From positions 598,075 through 662,074 of the forward strand of contig PIZR01000001.1 of NCBI GenBank assembly GCA_002835675.1: a DNA stretch of 64,000 nt, written 5' to 3'. The first letter of the stretch is position 1; each line of letters begins with the position of its first letter. The stretch comes from Bacillus sp. BA3. GTDB taxonomy: Bacteria; Bacillota; Bacilli; Bacillales; DSM-1321. A model generated the notes under the pieces. The model did no database searches. It saw only the letters and a list, made by a program, of their open reading frames with translations, and was not told the DNA's origin. The position numbers were made by a program, and so were the translations under genes. Of this stretch, positions 36,343 through 45,804 are shown piece by piece.

Positions 36343-37428
36343 TCATTCTGAGACCCCGGTTTGGATGATGTTAACTTTGGTTTCTATATTAATGTCCATT
36401 GTCGGATAAATCTTTTTCCAATGTTCATAGGTCAATTTTTTATTTTTGGCGTGATATTTTTCCTTCAGCCCAATCGGATCAAGGGATTTTTCCTGAAAAT
36501 CTTTCATAAGACGGTTTGCTTGCTTGGTTATATCAGCTTCCATTTCCTTTTCAATTTTTTTTATCATCTTTCTATTGGTAAGGTTTTCACTGCGCATGGA
36601 TTCCTTGATTTGTCCTTTAATTTTGATCTTGATGGTGATCGAGGGCTTTCTCTCTGAGCTGGATACCTCATAACTTGAACCGCTTCGGATACTTTCCACT
36701 ACGATATCGCTTTCTTGCTTGTCTTTTAATTTGAATTTGTATAATCCCCGCCTATGATGTTGAACTAATGTCTTGAAAATAAACATATCACCCGTGGGGA
36801 CCTTCGTGACCATCTTATTTTCATGAAATAGGGCGACTCCAGAAACCGCAACTTCATTATTAATTAATTTAATTAAAGGAAGATACGAATCGCCGCCAGT
36901 TTCTAGAGCGTTTCCTAAAAAAAGATGGAGGTTAGTATCGGGTCCGTTCCCCGTTTCATTTTGTTGATTGATCAAATCCGATAAAAAGATTCCAATATTC
37001 ACATTCGTATTTGGTGGTTTCGTATTTATGACATTCTTAACCTTTCCTTCAAAGATGGCCAAAATGACCCTATTTCCAAGTTGCGGCTCACGGTAGAGAT
37101 AATCGGTCAGTTCTGTCATTCCGATTTCACGAACCATTTTCTCGCTGAATAAAATGATGCGTGTCTGTCCAAGCAATACCGGCTTATCCGCTTTTTTGGA
37201 AACGACAGCCTGAACATCACTCGTTGTCGTCGATGTTCCAGTTAAGGTTTGATATTTACCCATCTTGTCCTGCTGGAAGATAGGGATGACGAACATTCCT
37301 TCGACATGATCATTCTTCAGTATATCGTAGCCAATGGCTTGGGACATATTGACTTCATCTACCACCCTCGGCTGGGCGCAGCTGCAAAGGAGGGGAAAAG
37401 TCAAGATAACAGAAAATAATTTTCTCAT
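36343..37428 (-). CDS. germinant-receptor lipoprotein, GerC family (Ger(x)C)
   Basis: A 361-residue spore germination lipoprotein. Its N-terminal signal ends in a lipobox-like LLCSC, with probable lipidation at C16 or C18. The following region reads VDEVNMSQAIGYDIL, and the C-terminal domain (from about 200) has VSGVALFHENKMV and repeated charged helices. C subunits sit with A and B subunits in the inner spore membrane and are needed for nutrient sensing. The start overlaps the end of the B gene by four bases, so translation is coupled. Third gene of the minus-strand receptor operon. Confidence 0.93.
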   Translation of the reverse strand: MRKLFSVILTFPLLCSCAQPRVVDEVNMSQAIGYDILKNDHVEGMFVIPIFQQDKMGKYQTLTGTSTTTSDVQAVVSKKADKPVLLGQTRIILFSEKMVREIGMTELTDYLYREPQLGNRVILAIFEGKVKNVINTKPPNTNVNIGIFLSDLINQQNETGNGPDTNLHLFLGNALETGGDSYLPLIKLINNEVAVSGVALFHENKMVTKVPTGDMFIFKTLVQHHRRGLYKFKLKDKQESDIVVESIRSGSSYEVSSSERKPSITIKIKIKGQIKESMRSENLTNRKMIKKIEKEMEADITKQANRLMKDFQEKSLDPIGLKEKYHAKNKKLTYEHWKKIYPTMDINIETKVNIIQTGVSE

Positions 37429-38516
37429 ATACGTTTCCTCATTTTCTTTATATAGATGATGACCAAAAGAAGAGGCAAGTATAAAGCAATAAAGAGTACG
37501 CCGTATGGATCGATTATTTTATTCAAGAAATATAGGGAATCGATATCAAAAACAAATATATTGGTAAGCAGGATAATAATCGACATCCCCCATAATGGAT
37601 ACTTTTGCTTAACATTGAATAAACGCTTGAAACCCCTGCTCGCTGCCCAAAAGGCGATGGTCATGTTAGGTATGATAACGATGGCCCACCAAGAAACGTC
37701 TATATATTCAAATCGCTGGATAAAGGGCAATTCGACAATGCTGGTCAATGACAGCGTCGGCCATATAGTCAGTTCCAACTGTTTTTGTGAATAAAAAACA
37801 AGTGAAACCAAATAAACGAATACGGTCATTAAGGTTGTCGTTAAGGCCCCTCCATGAGCATATTTTTGTGAAGTTTTGGCATCTTTGATGAACGGATAAT
37901 ACATCACGATCATTTCAAAACCAAGCAGCGTTAATGAAGTGCTCCTGGTTCCTTTCAATATATCCAATAGAGTGTGGTGGAAAACAGGAAGCAAATTGGT
38001 GAATTCAGAGTATTTCATGGCATAGAATAGGACAAATAAAAGCCAGTATGTCAAAATGACGCTTAAAAAGGCAATACCCGTAATCGTTCGGAATCCTCCC
38101 GTATGAATATAATAAATCAAAACTAGGAAGACCACTGAAAACGCCCAAGTTGGTACCTCTTCAAACATCCATACATGTATGACATTTATATAGCTAATCA
38201 TGACAGTCAACCCAAGGATCAAAAAGTAAAGAATGAATAATAGACTGAAGAAATTCCCTATCCATTTCCCGAATGCTTGATTATTTGCAGAAATGATATC
38301 CCCAGGAACGATACTGAAGATTTTATATATGACCCAAATCATTATATGGACGATCAGGCCGGCTAGCAGTATCGAAATCCAGCCATCCGTTCCCGTTGAC
38401 TTCGCTAAAACTCTTTGAAAACTCAAAACGCCTACTCCTGTTTGCATGGAATGCACTAAAAAATACACATAGAACGGTGACACTTTATACTTTTCATTAA
38501 CTCCAGCTTGGTTCAT
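37425..38516 (-). CDS. germinant-receptor B subunit (GerB/GerKB-like permease)
   Basis: A 363-residue integral membrane protein with about ten hydrophobic segments, related to amino acid permeases of the APC class. It begins VSPFYVYFLVHSMQTGVGVL and has SLTLLGFEMIVMYYPFIKD in the middle, typical of spore germination permeases. B subunits help bind the germinant. It lies 18 bp after the A subunit and overlaps the C subunit by four bases. Confidence 0.93.
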   Translation of the reverse strand: MNQAGVNEKYKVSPFYVYFLVHSMQTGVGVLSFQRVLAKSTGTDGWISILLAGLIVHIMIWVIYKIFSIVPGDIISANNQAFGKWIGNFFSLLFILYFLILGLTVMISYINVIHVWMFEEVPTWAFSVVFLVLIYYIHTGGFRTITGIAFLSVILTYWLLFVLFYAMKYSEFTNLLPVFHHTLLDILKGTRSTSLTLLGFEMIVMYYPFIKDAKTSQKYAHGGALTTTLMTVFVYLVSLVFYSQKQLELTIWPTLSLTSIVELPFIQRFEYIDVSWWAIVIIPNMTIAFWAASRGFKRLFNVKQKYPLWGMSIIILLTNIFVFDIDSLYFLNKIIDPYGVLFIALYLPLLLVIIYIKKMRKRI

Positions 38517-38534
38517 ATAGGACCCTCGTTTAGA

Positions 38535-40061
38535 TCATTCATTAAAATCATTTTTTTTGATTCTTGCTTTTTTGGGCTGTTGCTGTCTGGATATATCATC
38601 AGGACGTAAATTTACAGGCCGTGACTTGAAAAGATTAAAAGGAAGCCGAACAAAGCTGTCTTTCCAATCTTGCATGCGAAATGGGTATATCGGTTCGAGG
38701 TACGGGTGTCCCATTGACGTTAATTTGATAAGGTGGGTCATCAAAAACACGGCTGCTATGGTAATGCCCAGCAGTCCCCAAATTTGGGCCCCGATTAAGA
38801 AAGGGAACCGCAGCAGCCGAATGGCATTACCCATTTTATAAATGGGAGTAACAAATGATGCCAATGCCGAGAGGGCAACGATGATCAATAAGATATTACT
38901 GGTCAAACCAGCAACAACGGCTGCTTGACCGATAACGATACCGCCGACGATACCTAATGTCTGACCAACCTTTGTTGGCAGCCTGGCAGCCGCTTCCCGT
39001 AATAACTCAATGGAAATCTCCAGGAATAGTGCTTCGATCAATGGCTGAAAAGGTATTAAGTTCCTGGAAGTGACGATCGTTTCCAAAAGATCTTTAGGAA
39101 TCAGTTCATAATGATAGGTCAGCACGGCTACATAAATGGGAGTGGCAAATATCGAAAAAGCTACCGCGAATATCCTTAATAAACGAAATGCAGATGCGGG
39201 AATCCACGGCATATTATAATCTTCCATCGTGATAAAGTATTCCAATAAAATGGTTGGAGTAATAAGGGCAGAGGATGACCTATCGATCAACAGGGCCACT
39301 TTACCTTCAGCCAATGCACTTGCGATGCGATCAGGCCTTTCCGTATTTAGAAAAAGGGGAAACAAGGTATTTGAATTATCATAAAGCATTTGCGCGAGAT
39401 AGGACCCGTCCAATATTTCATCAAACTCTACGTCGTTGATCCTTTGGATAACATTATCAACATTTTCCTGATCAACGATCCCTTCTATCGATAAAACTGC
39501 CACTTTCGTTTTAGACAATGATCCCACAGTCATTTCACTTACTCGCAATCCAGGGATAGGAAGCCTTTTTCTGACTAAATTCAGATTGATATCAAGATCC
39601 TCAACAAATGCTTCTTGAGCACTTATGATTCCAAATTCAAGTTCAGGTTTCTCAACTTGTCTTCCTTGTTGGGCCGCAACATTGATTAATAGGCATTCAT
39701 CAAGATTTCCATCTAAACGAAGTGCAATTTCGCCTCTCATGATCCTGTCTTCTATTACAACCCTGGTACTGGTGATCAGTGTATTTTCAATAGGGACGTT
39801 TTCTTTTATTTGCTCCAAATTTATCGTTTCCAGAGTCGGTATGACAGAAAGAACACTTTCGTGAAGTGCTTGTGCATCTATTAAAGAGCGATAAAAAGAG
39901 ACCCAATAGCCTATGCCATTATATATTCCTTGATGGTTTATGAAATCATTGGATGAAGATAGGGTATTGAATAGGTCCCTTACTTCCGAAACTTTATTTA
40001 ATTCTTCATTTTTTCCGTTTGGTTGATTTGGCTTTTTTTTGAACGTTCTGCGGTTAAACAA
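38535..40061 (-). CDS. germinant-receptor A subunit (GerA/GerKA-like)
   Basis: A 508-residue GerA-family protein. The hydrophilic N-terminal half has IEGIVDQENVDNVIQRINDV and a characteristic ILDGSYLAQML region. The C-terminal half holds about five membrane segments with EALFLEISIELLREAAARLP and TLGIVGGIVIGQAAVVAGL, the family signature. TTG at 40061 lies six bases after AGAGGTG; an in-frame GTG at 40070 overlaps that site and is the alternative. First gene of the minus-strand operon, divergent from a second receptor operon at 40270. Confidence 0.92.
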   Translation of the reverse strand: MFNRRTFKKKPNQPNGKNEELNKVSEVRDLFNTLSSSNDFINHQGIYNGIGYWVSFYRSLIDAQALHESVLSVIPTLETINLEQIKENVPIENTLITSTRVVIEDRIMRGEIALRLDGNLDECLLINVAAQQGRQVEKPELEFGIISAQEAFVEDLDINLNLVRKRLPIPGLRVSEMTVGSLSKTKVAVLSIEGIVDQENVDNVIQRINDVEFDEILDGSYLAQMLYDNSNTLFPLFLNTERPDRIASALAEGKVALLIDRSSSALITPTILLEYFITMEDYNMPWIPASAFRLLRIFAVAFSIFATPIYVAVLTYHYELIPKDLLETIVTSRNLIPFQPLIEALFLEISIELLREAAARLPTKVGQTLGIVGGIVIGQAAVVAGLTSNILLIIVALSALASFVTPIYKMGNAIRLLRFPFLIGAQIWGLLGITIAAVFLMTHLIKLTSMGHPYLEPIYPFRMQDWKDSFVRLPFNLFKSRPVNLRPDDISRQQQPKKARIKKNDFNE

Positions 40062-40269
40062 TGTTGTCACCTCTGCACTAAAGCTTATAATCCTAGCATT
40101 TGCAATTTAATTACAAATTAACCATTTTGGATGCTTATGTCGCTCGCTATAGAAAGGGATATGATTAATAAAATGGTGTAAAAGCTGCCTCCATATCCTG
40201 TTCGCATAAAAAAAATGAAAATAGAGGAAACTGATACAATAAAACCCCATTTAACCAAAGGAGTTCTCC
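40062..40269. promoter_or_regulatory. divergent control region of two germinant-receptor operons
   Basis: About 200 bp separate the two divergent A genes. Such operons are usually read by forespore sigma-G. Partial matches occur on the plus strand (GCATA at 40204, GATACAATA at 40233) but the spacing is wrong, so no promoter is claimed. Confidence 0.4.
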
Positions 40270-41724
40270 ATGAAAAGTAAACCCTTGCATATAAAATTGG
40301 ATCAAAAACAGGAAAAATTGAAATCTGAATTGAATATGCAGGCTGATGTCGTTTTTAAAGAGGTATTCATTCCCGGTTATGAAATTTCAGGATTATTCGT
40401 ATTTTTAAATGGAACGATGGATTACCCTGCATTCAATGATATAGTCCTGGATTTATCAGCTGCGCAAGTCGAAACATCGCACCCGGTTTCAATCGAGCAG
40501 CTCGTCATTTCCAAAATCTGTTCAGTCAGGGAACAGGATGTTGAAACATATGAAAAAGGCATAGAGTATATTTTTGATGGGAAAACGCTTTTATTTATAG
40601 ATGGAATTGTAAATGGTTATGTCTTGAATCTGGAAAAGGAAAAAGTTCGTACACTGGGTGAACCTTCAACAGAGAGGGTTGTCAGGGGACCGAAGCTTGG
40701 GTTTATCGAAAGTCTTCAAGAAAATATCGGCTTGATTAGACAATATTCGAACCATCCCAACCTTATCGTCCAACAACAGAAGTTCGGGACGATGGAAAAA
40801 CGGGAAGTTGCATTGATCTATTATGAAGGAAAAGCTAGTGATTCTTTGCTAAAAGAAGTGAATAAACGGATAAATGAAGTGAAAGCTACTGATCTCCAAG
40901 ACTCGGGGATGCTCGAGGAATTAATTGAAGATACAGCGTTAACCCCTTTCCCGCAAATCCAAAATACGGAGCGTCCGGATAAAGTATTGGCTGCACTGCA
41001 GGAGGGAAGGGTGGTCATCATGGTTGACGGCTCGCCATTTGCGCTGATGGCACCAACGACGATGACGATGTTGCTGCAGTCTCCTGATGATTATTATGAA
41101 AGGTGGGTAGCGGGTTCTTTTCTACGTATACTTCGCTATTTATCATTATTTGTTACCGTATTTCTTTCAGGGATTTATATCTCCTTAGTTTCGTTCAACC
41201 CTGGATTGCTTCCGTCAGAACTGGCGATGACGATCGCGGGTACAAGGGAGAACGTTCCCTTTCCGCCGTTTGTTGAAGCTATCATCATGGAATTGACGAT
41301 TGAACTGCTTCGCGAAGCAGGTATTCGGCTCCCATCGCCCATTGGTCAAACGGTTGGATTGGTTGGCGGGGTCATTATTGGACAAGCGGCAGTTCAAGCC
41401 AATATTGTAAGTTCCCTGATGGTCATAATCGTTTCAATCACGACGATTACCTCTTTTACGGTCCCACAATATAGCTTTGGACTGGCGTTCAGGGCCTTAA
41501 GGTTTGGGGCGATGATTTTTGCCGCCGTTTTAGGTTTATACGGAACCACATTATTCTTTATCATCGTTATCAGCCATTTGTCAAAATTGACGAGCTTCCA
41601 AGAACCTTATTTTCAACCAATGGATTTTATCGGTAAAAAGACCTGGAGAGATGCGTTCCTGCGGTTACCGAAGCGGAAAAAAGGGGGGTATTCTTTTGAG
41701 CCAGTCCGACGGCAAAATTCTTAG
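40270..41724 (+). CDS. germinant-receptor A subunit (GerA family), second operon
   Basis: A 484-residue GerA-family protein. The N-terminal half contains VALIYYEGKASDSLLKEVNK and LEELIEDTALTPFPQIQNTE. The membrane half has EAIIMELTIELLREAGIRLP and GQTVGLVGGVIIGQAAVQAN, with about five membrane segments. It differs clearly from the A subunit of the minus-strand operon, so the two receptors likely respond to different nutrients (inference). AAAGGAG lies seven bases before ATG. Confidence 0.93.
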   Translation: MKSKPLHIKLDQKQEKLKSELNMQADVVFKEVFIPGYEISGLFVFLNGTMDYPAFNDIVLDLSAAQVETSHPVSIEQLVISKICSVREQDVETYEKGIEYIFDGKTLLFIDGIVNGYVLNLEKEKVRTLGEPSTERVVRGPKLGFIESLQENIGLIRQYSNHPNLIVQQQKFGTMEKREVALIYYEGKASDSLLKEVNKRINEVKATDLQDSGMLEELIEDTALTPFPQIQNTERPDKVLAALQEGRVVIMVDGSPFALMAPTTMTMLLQSPDDYYERWVAGSFLRILRYLSLFVTVFLSGIYISLVSFNPGLLPSELAMTIAGTRENVPFPPFVEAIIMELTIELLREAGIRLPSPIGQTVGLVGGVIIGQAAVQANIVSSLMVIIVSITTITSFTVPQYSFGLAFRALRFGAMIFAAVLGLYGTTLFFIIVISHLSKLTSFQEPYFQPMDFIGKKTWRDAFLRLPKRKKGGYSFEPVRRQNS

Positions 41725-42790
41725 TGGCGAATTGGCTGCGATCATTTCTTGCAGTATGTTAGGAATTGGAATGCTGACCCTTCCGAGAACGTTAACGGAA
41801 AAAATCCATTCGACCGATGGATGGATCGTCTTGATTTTAAATGGGATCGCTATTGCCCTTTTGTTATGCTTATTGGTTGTTCTGTTAAAAAAACATAAGG
41901 TCGCTAACTATTACACATACATGGAGGAGGCATATGGAAAGTGGCTCTCTAAACTTATTGGGTTGGTAGTGGTGGTGTACTTTATAGGCGTGGCCAGCTT
42001 TGAAGTTCTTGCGATGAGTGAAATGGTCCGGTTTTATTTGTTGGAGGAAACACCAGTTGAAATCGTGATACTTTCCATGATTTTAGCGAGTGTGCATCTT
42101 TTGACCGGCAAAATAAAAGCCATAGCAAAGGCTTGTGTCTTCTTTCTTCCTTTGACAATCGTCATCGTCTTGCTCATTTATTTGTTCAGTCTCAGGATAG
42201 TAGAGTTAAAAAACCTCCAGCCTGTTCTTGCGAAAGGATTTCTACCTGTCATGAAAGGAATGGGCTCCGGAACTTTGTCTTTTTTTGGAATTGAACTTTT
42301 CATCTTTTTGTTTGGCGTCGTTAAAAATCAAAACAAGATAAAAAGTGGCGTTTTAATCGGTTTTTTCATACCGCTGATTTTATATGTGATTACATATGTA
42401 TTGGTAGTGGCTACACTGACTGTCCCGGAAGTCAAAGCGGTTACTTTGCCAACCATTTCCTTTATTCAGTCCTTTGAAGTAAAAGGGATATTTTTAGAGC
42501 GTATGGAACTATTTCTCTTAATCACTTGGATTCTTCAGTTTTTTTTAACACATGCAATTTACTTTTACTTTGCAGCAGAAGGAATGACGAAAATATTTAG
42601 CAATTCATATACAACGAACCTTATTGTTTTGGTTCCCGTCGTTTTTCTTCTGGCCAAAATCCCTAAAGATATAACTGGAATTTTAAAAATGAGCGATTTG
42701 CTAGGATATCTATTTCCGGTTATATTGATTGGCTTACCAATTATTACATTCGTAATCGTTCAATTGAAAAGGAGTAGAAGAAGCGGATGA
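41696..42790 (+). CDS. germinant-receptor B subunit (GerB-like permease), second operon
   Basis: A 364-residue membrane protein with about ten segments, beginning LSQSDGKILSGELAAIISCS and continuing MLGIGMLTLPRTL. SGTLSFFGIELFIFLFGVVK in the middle is the family's recognisable stretch. TTG at 41696 follows GGGGGG by seven bases; a longer in-frame ATG at 41651 lies inside the A gene without a site. It overlaps the A gene by 29 bp and the C gene by four. Confidence 0.92.
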   Translation: MSQSDGKILSGELAAIISCSMLGIGMLTLPRTLTEKIHSTDGWIVLILNGIAIALLLCLLVVLLKKHKVANYYTYMEEAYGKWLSKLIGLVVVVYFIGVASFEVLAMSEMVRFYLLEETPVEIVILSMILASVHLLTGKIKAIAKACVFFLPLTIVIVLLIYLFSLRIVELKNLQPVLAKGFLPVMKGMGSGTLSFFGIELFIFLFGVVKNQNKIKSGVLIGFFIPLILYVITYVLVVATLTVPEVKAVTLPTISFIQSFEVKGIFLERMELFLLITWILQFFLTHAIYFYFAAEGMTKIFSNSYTTNLIVLVPVVFLLAKIPKDITGILKMSDLLGYLFPVILIGLPIITFVIVQLKRSRRSG

Positions 42791-43899
42791 AAAGATTATG
42801 GTTGATCTTGCTTATTCCTTTGCTTACAGGCTGTTGGGACAGTGAAAATATTGAAGAGTTATCCCTTGTAGTTGGAGTGGGGATCGATAAAAGCAAAAAG
42901 AAGGACGAAATCATGTTAACACAGCAAATTCTGGTGCCTCCAGGAAATAGTGTTCAGGAGAATCAGGCCCAACTAAAATATAAAAATGTTACCGTCAGTG
43001 CCAAAACACTTCATGAAGCAATTAGGGATTCTTTACTCATAACCAATACGGTATTAACCAATCATCAGCGTATCATCCTTATTAATGAAGATGTATTAAA
43101 GAAAATCCCGATGGAAGCGATCATTAATCAGTCAATACGCGATAATAATACAAGGAGAAGCTGTCATGTTTATTTAACAAAGAGACCGACGAAAGAAATT
43201 TTGGGACGATCCGAAGATGGGGAAATCCCTTCGAATGTAATCTATGAATTGAAAGATAATGAGAACAGAACGAATAAGATACTTCCGCCTTTAACACTGG
43301 GCAAAGCATCCTCAAATTTGCAGTCAGATGGAAGCTTTGCCATTCAGGCCGTTGATATTAGGGGTGGGAAATTAATTTTGGAGGGTGCAGGGGTAATCAA
43401 CAATTCAAAGTTGGTCGGGGTCATGAATGATGAAGATATAGCTGCATTAAATTGGTTGAACGGAGAAGTAAAGGGCGGAATAATCGAAGCGGTCCAACAC
43501 GGTAAGCCTTTAAGTGTCGAAGTGATCAAAAGGACAAGGAGGAAAATCACGACGGAATTGAACGGTGATCATTTGACGATCAATATTGAGGTCGGGTACA
43601 CAGGAAGACTTTCGGAAGATTGGTATGGTAAGGAGAATTCTTTTGAAAAAGCCTATTTAAAAGAGGTTGAGCGTATTGCCGAGGATGAAGTGAAAAAGGA
43701 TGTAAGGAAAATCGTATATAAATTACAGCATGATTATAAAACAGGGGTAGCAGGATTGTATCGTTATGTGCAAAATCAGCATCCAAAGTTTTGGGAGAAA
43801 AATAAGAATAAATGGGACGAAGTTTTCAGTAAAGCCGATATTAATTATGAAGTGGACATAAGCATCGTAGACTTTGGTTCAAAAGGAGGGATAAAGTGA
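42787..43899 (+). CDS. germinant-receptor lipoprotein, GerC family, second operon
   Basis: A 370-residue lipoprotein. The signal peptide ends in a good lipobox, LLTGC, with lipidation at C17, followed by WDSENIEELSLVVGVGIDKS, the standard start of mature Ger(x)C proteins. The central part has GAGVINNSKLVGVMNDEDIA, and the C-terminal domain is rich in charged helices (KDVRKIVYKLQHDYKTG). It overlaps the B gene by four bases and completes the plus-strand A-B-C receptor operon. Confidence 0.94.
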   Translation: MKRLWLILLIPLLTGCWDSENIEELSLVVGVGIDKSKKKDEIMLTQQILVPPGNSVQENQAQLKYKNVTVSAKTLHEAIRDSLLITNTVLTNHQRIILINEDVLKKIPMEAIINQSIRDNNTRRSCHVYLTKRPTKEILGRSEDGEIPSNVIYELKDNENRTNKILPPLTLGKASSNLQSDGSFAIQAVDIRGGKLILEGAGVINNSKLVGVMNDEDIAALNWLNGEVKGGIIEAVQHGKPLSVEVIKRTRRKITTELNGDHLTINIEVGYTGRLSEDWYGKENSFEKAYLKEVERIAEDEVKKDVRKIVYKLQHDYKTGVAGLYRYVQNQHPKFWEKNKNKWDEVFSKADINYEVDISIVDFGSKGGIK

Positions 43900-43974
43900 A
43901 TGATCATAAGAAGAAAAACCTTCCAAATGGAAGGTTCTTCTGTCAATGCACTTAAGTTATCGTTTATTTAATGG
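43900..43974 (+). CDS. possible 24-residue small protein after gerC
   Basis: An ATG one base after the gerC stop, nine bases downstream of a strong GGAGGG, opens a 24-codon frame beginning MIIRRKTFQMEG. Germinant operons sometimes carry a small D gene, but those are longer and membrane-spanning; this one is not. The frame overlaps the hairpin at 43908-43941, so it may be accidental. Confidence 0.2.
43908..43941. terminator. terminator between gerC and the amine oxidase gene
   Basis: AGAAG...AACCTTCC pairs with GGAAGGTT...CTTCT around AAAT. The minus strand is T-rich after the stem, so it best serves the convergent amine oxidase gene. Confidence 0.7.
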
Positions 43975-43991
43975 CCAAAGAAAAGGAACAG

Positions 43992-45476
43992 TCAAGGCAG
44001 ACCGAACGTTCTTGGCAAATTCGTCACTTCATGTGCAACCCTGATGCCGGATTGAATGGCTCCTTCAATCCAAGCAGGTACGGTTGATGTATGCTCACCA
44101 GCGAAGTGGACCCTTCCTTCAGGGGTTGGGATGTATGGAAACAAGTCCGTCTCCTGACCAGGTTTAAACATGGAGAAAGCGCCGTAGGAATACTGATTCA
44201 GTGTCCAGCTATAAGAAGCTCCTGATAAAAAATGATCATATACTTGTTTTCCATGGATCACTGCCAAATTTTTCAATGCGTGTTGTATACGATCATTTTC
44301 TGGAAGGATATCCCATAAAGTGGCGTCATCTTCCCATGTATAACTTGCTAAGATGAGACCGGATTCACTCTGGTTACTAGTTTGGCTGGGGTAATAAGAA
44401 AATCTAATTGGTAAATCGGTCGTCAATTTACCGCCGAAGATTCCTTCCTTTTCCCAAAACCTATGCGTGAACTGGAGTCCAATTTTTGTGGATGCGGCAT
44501 AATGGAGTTCCCTTATTGCCTTCCACTTATTATGGGAAAAGGAATTCCGGGGTTCAATATCTATAAATTGCAGCAATTGAAGAGGGATCGTCACGATGGC
44601 AAGATCACCAGTAACCGTTAAGGGGTTTTGGCTTTGAGTATGTTTGGAATGGATGGTGACTTGATTATCATGTTGGATGATCTTTGTCACTTCATATCTG
44701 AAGTTTAAATTATCCTTCAATTCCGGTAGAAAAGCATATGGAAGCCGGTCGTTTCCTCCGTCGATTGCATAAAATTCTATGTCTGGATTAAAGAGCGGCA
44801 TCAGCTCCCGAAGTATGGCAGGAAAAGAAAGTTCCGGGAATCCCTCTAAACCCATCAGGACTTTGATGCTTTCAATCGCCCCTGTTGAAAGACTGATTCC
44901 GACTGGATTGTACTGCAAAAAGAAGCTCATGGAATACTTATCAAACTCTTTAATGACTATTTCCCAATTTCTGCGTGGGTTTTGAATGATGAAGTCAGTC
45001 ACAGGCTTAATTGCCATGTTGAGTAATTCTTCAGCTGTTTTACCTCTTTCATGGGGAGCTACAGGGTACCTAAGTATATCCGGGTTCCGTTGATATATGG
45101 CAGCGGTCGTCTTGATTCCATTGGCATAAATGGGGTCATTAGGAGTCGCATTCACAAAAGTGTTGACACGTAAACCATACTTCTTGATGTATTCAGCAAC
45201 TAAGTAATGATAATTCGGAATGCGCATGGCACCGGCTTCAAGGTAGGAACCTTCTGAAAATGGCTCCCGTATGGTCAAAACACGCCCTCCGACCCTCCCG
45301 GTTGCTTCCAATATCGTTACTTCGTGCCCCGCTTTTTTTAAAAGCGATGCTGCAACCAACCCAGACATGCCGGCACCAATGATAATGATTTTTTTGGGGA
45401 TTGGGGAAGGCCCCAGGCCATTTCTGATCACAGCAAGCATTTGATCGGGTGATAGCGGATCTTTGAAAAAGGACAA
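43992..45476 (-). CDS. flavin-containing amine oxidase
   Basis: A 494-residue FAD enzyme of the monoamine oxidase/L-amino-acid oxidase family. The dinucleotide-binding motif IIIIGAGMSGLVAASLLKKA starts near residue 30, with the companion GRVGGRV near 61. The FAD-contacting C-terminus reads VHFAGEHTSTVPAWIEGAIQ, followed by SGIRVA. EAGAMRIPNYHYL is typical of L-amino-acid oxidase-like members such as B. subtilis YobN. It oxidises an amine or amino acid to an imine with H2O2; the substrate is unknown. TTG start eight bases after AGGAG. No signal peptide. It is not part of the adjacent germination operon, which is convergent. Confidence 0.9.
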   Translation of the reverse strand: MSFFKDPLSPDQMLAVIRNGLGPSPIPKKIIIIGAGMSGLVAASLLKKAGHEVTILEATGRVGGRVLTIREPFSEGSYLEAGAMRIPNYHYLVAEYIKKYGLRVNTFVNATPNDPIYANGIKTTAAIYQRNPDILRYPVAPHERGKTAEELLNMAIKPVTDFIIQNPRRNWEIVIKEFDKYSMSFFLQYNPVGISLSTGAIESIKVLMGLEGFPELSFPAILRELMPLFNPDIEFYAIDGGNDRLPYAFLPELKDNLNFRYEVTKIIQHDNQVTIHSKHTQSQNPLTVTGDLAIVTIPLQLLQFIDIEPRNSFSHNKWKAIRELHYAASTKIGLQFTHRFWEKEGIFGGKLTTDLPIRFSYYPSQTSNQSESGLILASYTWEDDATLWDILPENDRIQHALKNLAVIHGKQVYDHFLSGASYSWTLNQYSYGAFSMFKPGQETDLFPYIPTPEGRVHFAGEHTSTVPAWIEGAIQSGIRVAHEVTNLPRTFGLP

Positions 45477-45804
45477 AGTGTTTTTCTCCTCTCTTGTTAC
45501 ACTTTCTATATGGGATTTACGCTATCTTATTCCTATAGGGTCACCTTTTATGAAGAATCTTCAATAATTTGTCATCTAAATGCTTAGTGAAATTTTATTA
45601 GCGCATTGCTGAAATCCACCACGTAATATATCTATCAAAAATAACCTCGATAGAATATATTCTGAACATTCAACCAAAAACATCATTAAGGAAAAAGCTG
45701 ACCTTCTGTAAAACCTATGAAAACTTAGTTTGTGGAATATTATTAAATATTTTCCTTTCTAGAGGAGATACTACCAAGAGACAAAGGTTAGAAAGGAAGA
45801 CAGT
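45477..45804. promoter_or_regulatory. divergent region between amine oxidase and cydA
   Basis: No gene was found. It holds a perfect 12-bp palindrome AGAATATATTCT at 45652-45663 and an imperfect one around 45735-45757 (GGAATATT...AATATTTTCC), either of which could be an operator for the oxidase genes. A clear Rex site or sigma-A promoter was not identified. Confidence 0.4.

Noticed and set aside
40201..40245. Sigma-G promoter for the plus-strand germination operon
   Set aside because: Partial boxes GCATA and GATACAATA are present but about 24 bp apart, outside the usual spacing.
45540..45804. Rex binding site before cydA
   Set aside because: Only half-site-like sequences (GTGAAATTTTATTA) were seen; no full TTGTGAA-N4-TTCACAA-type site.
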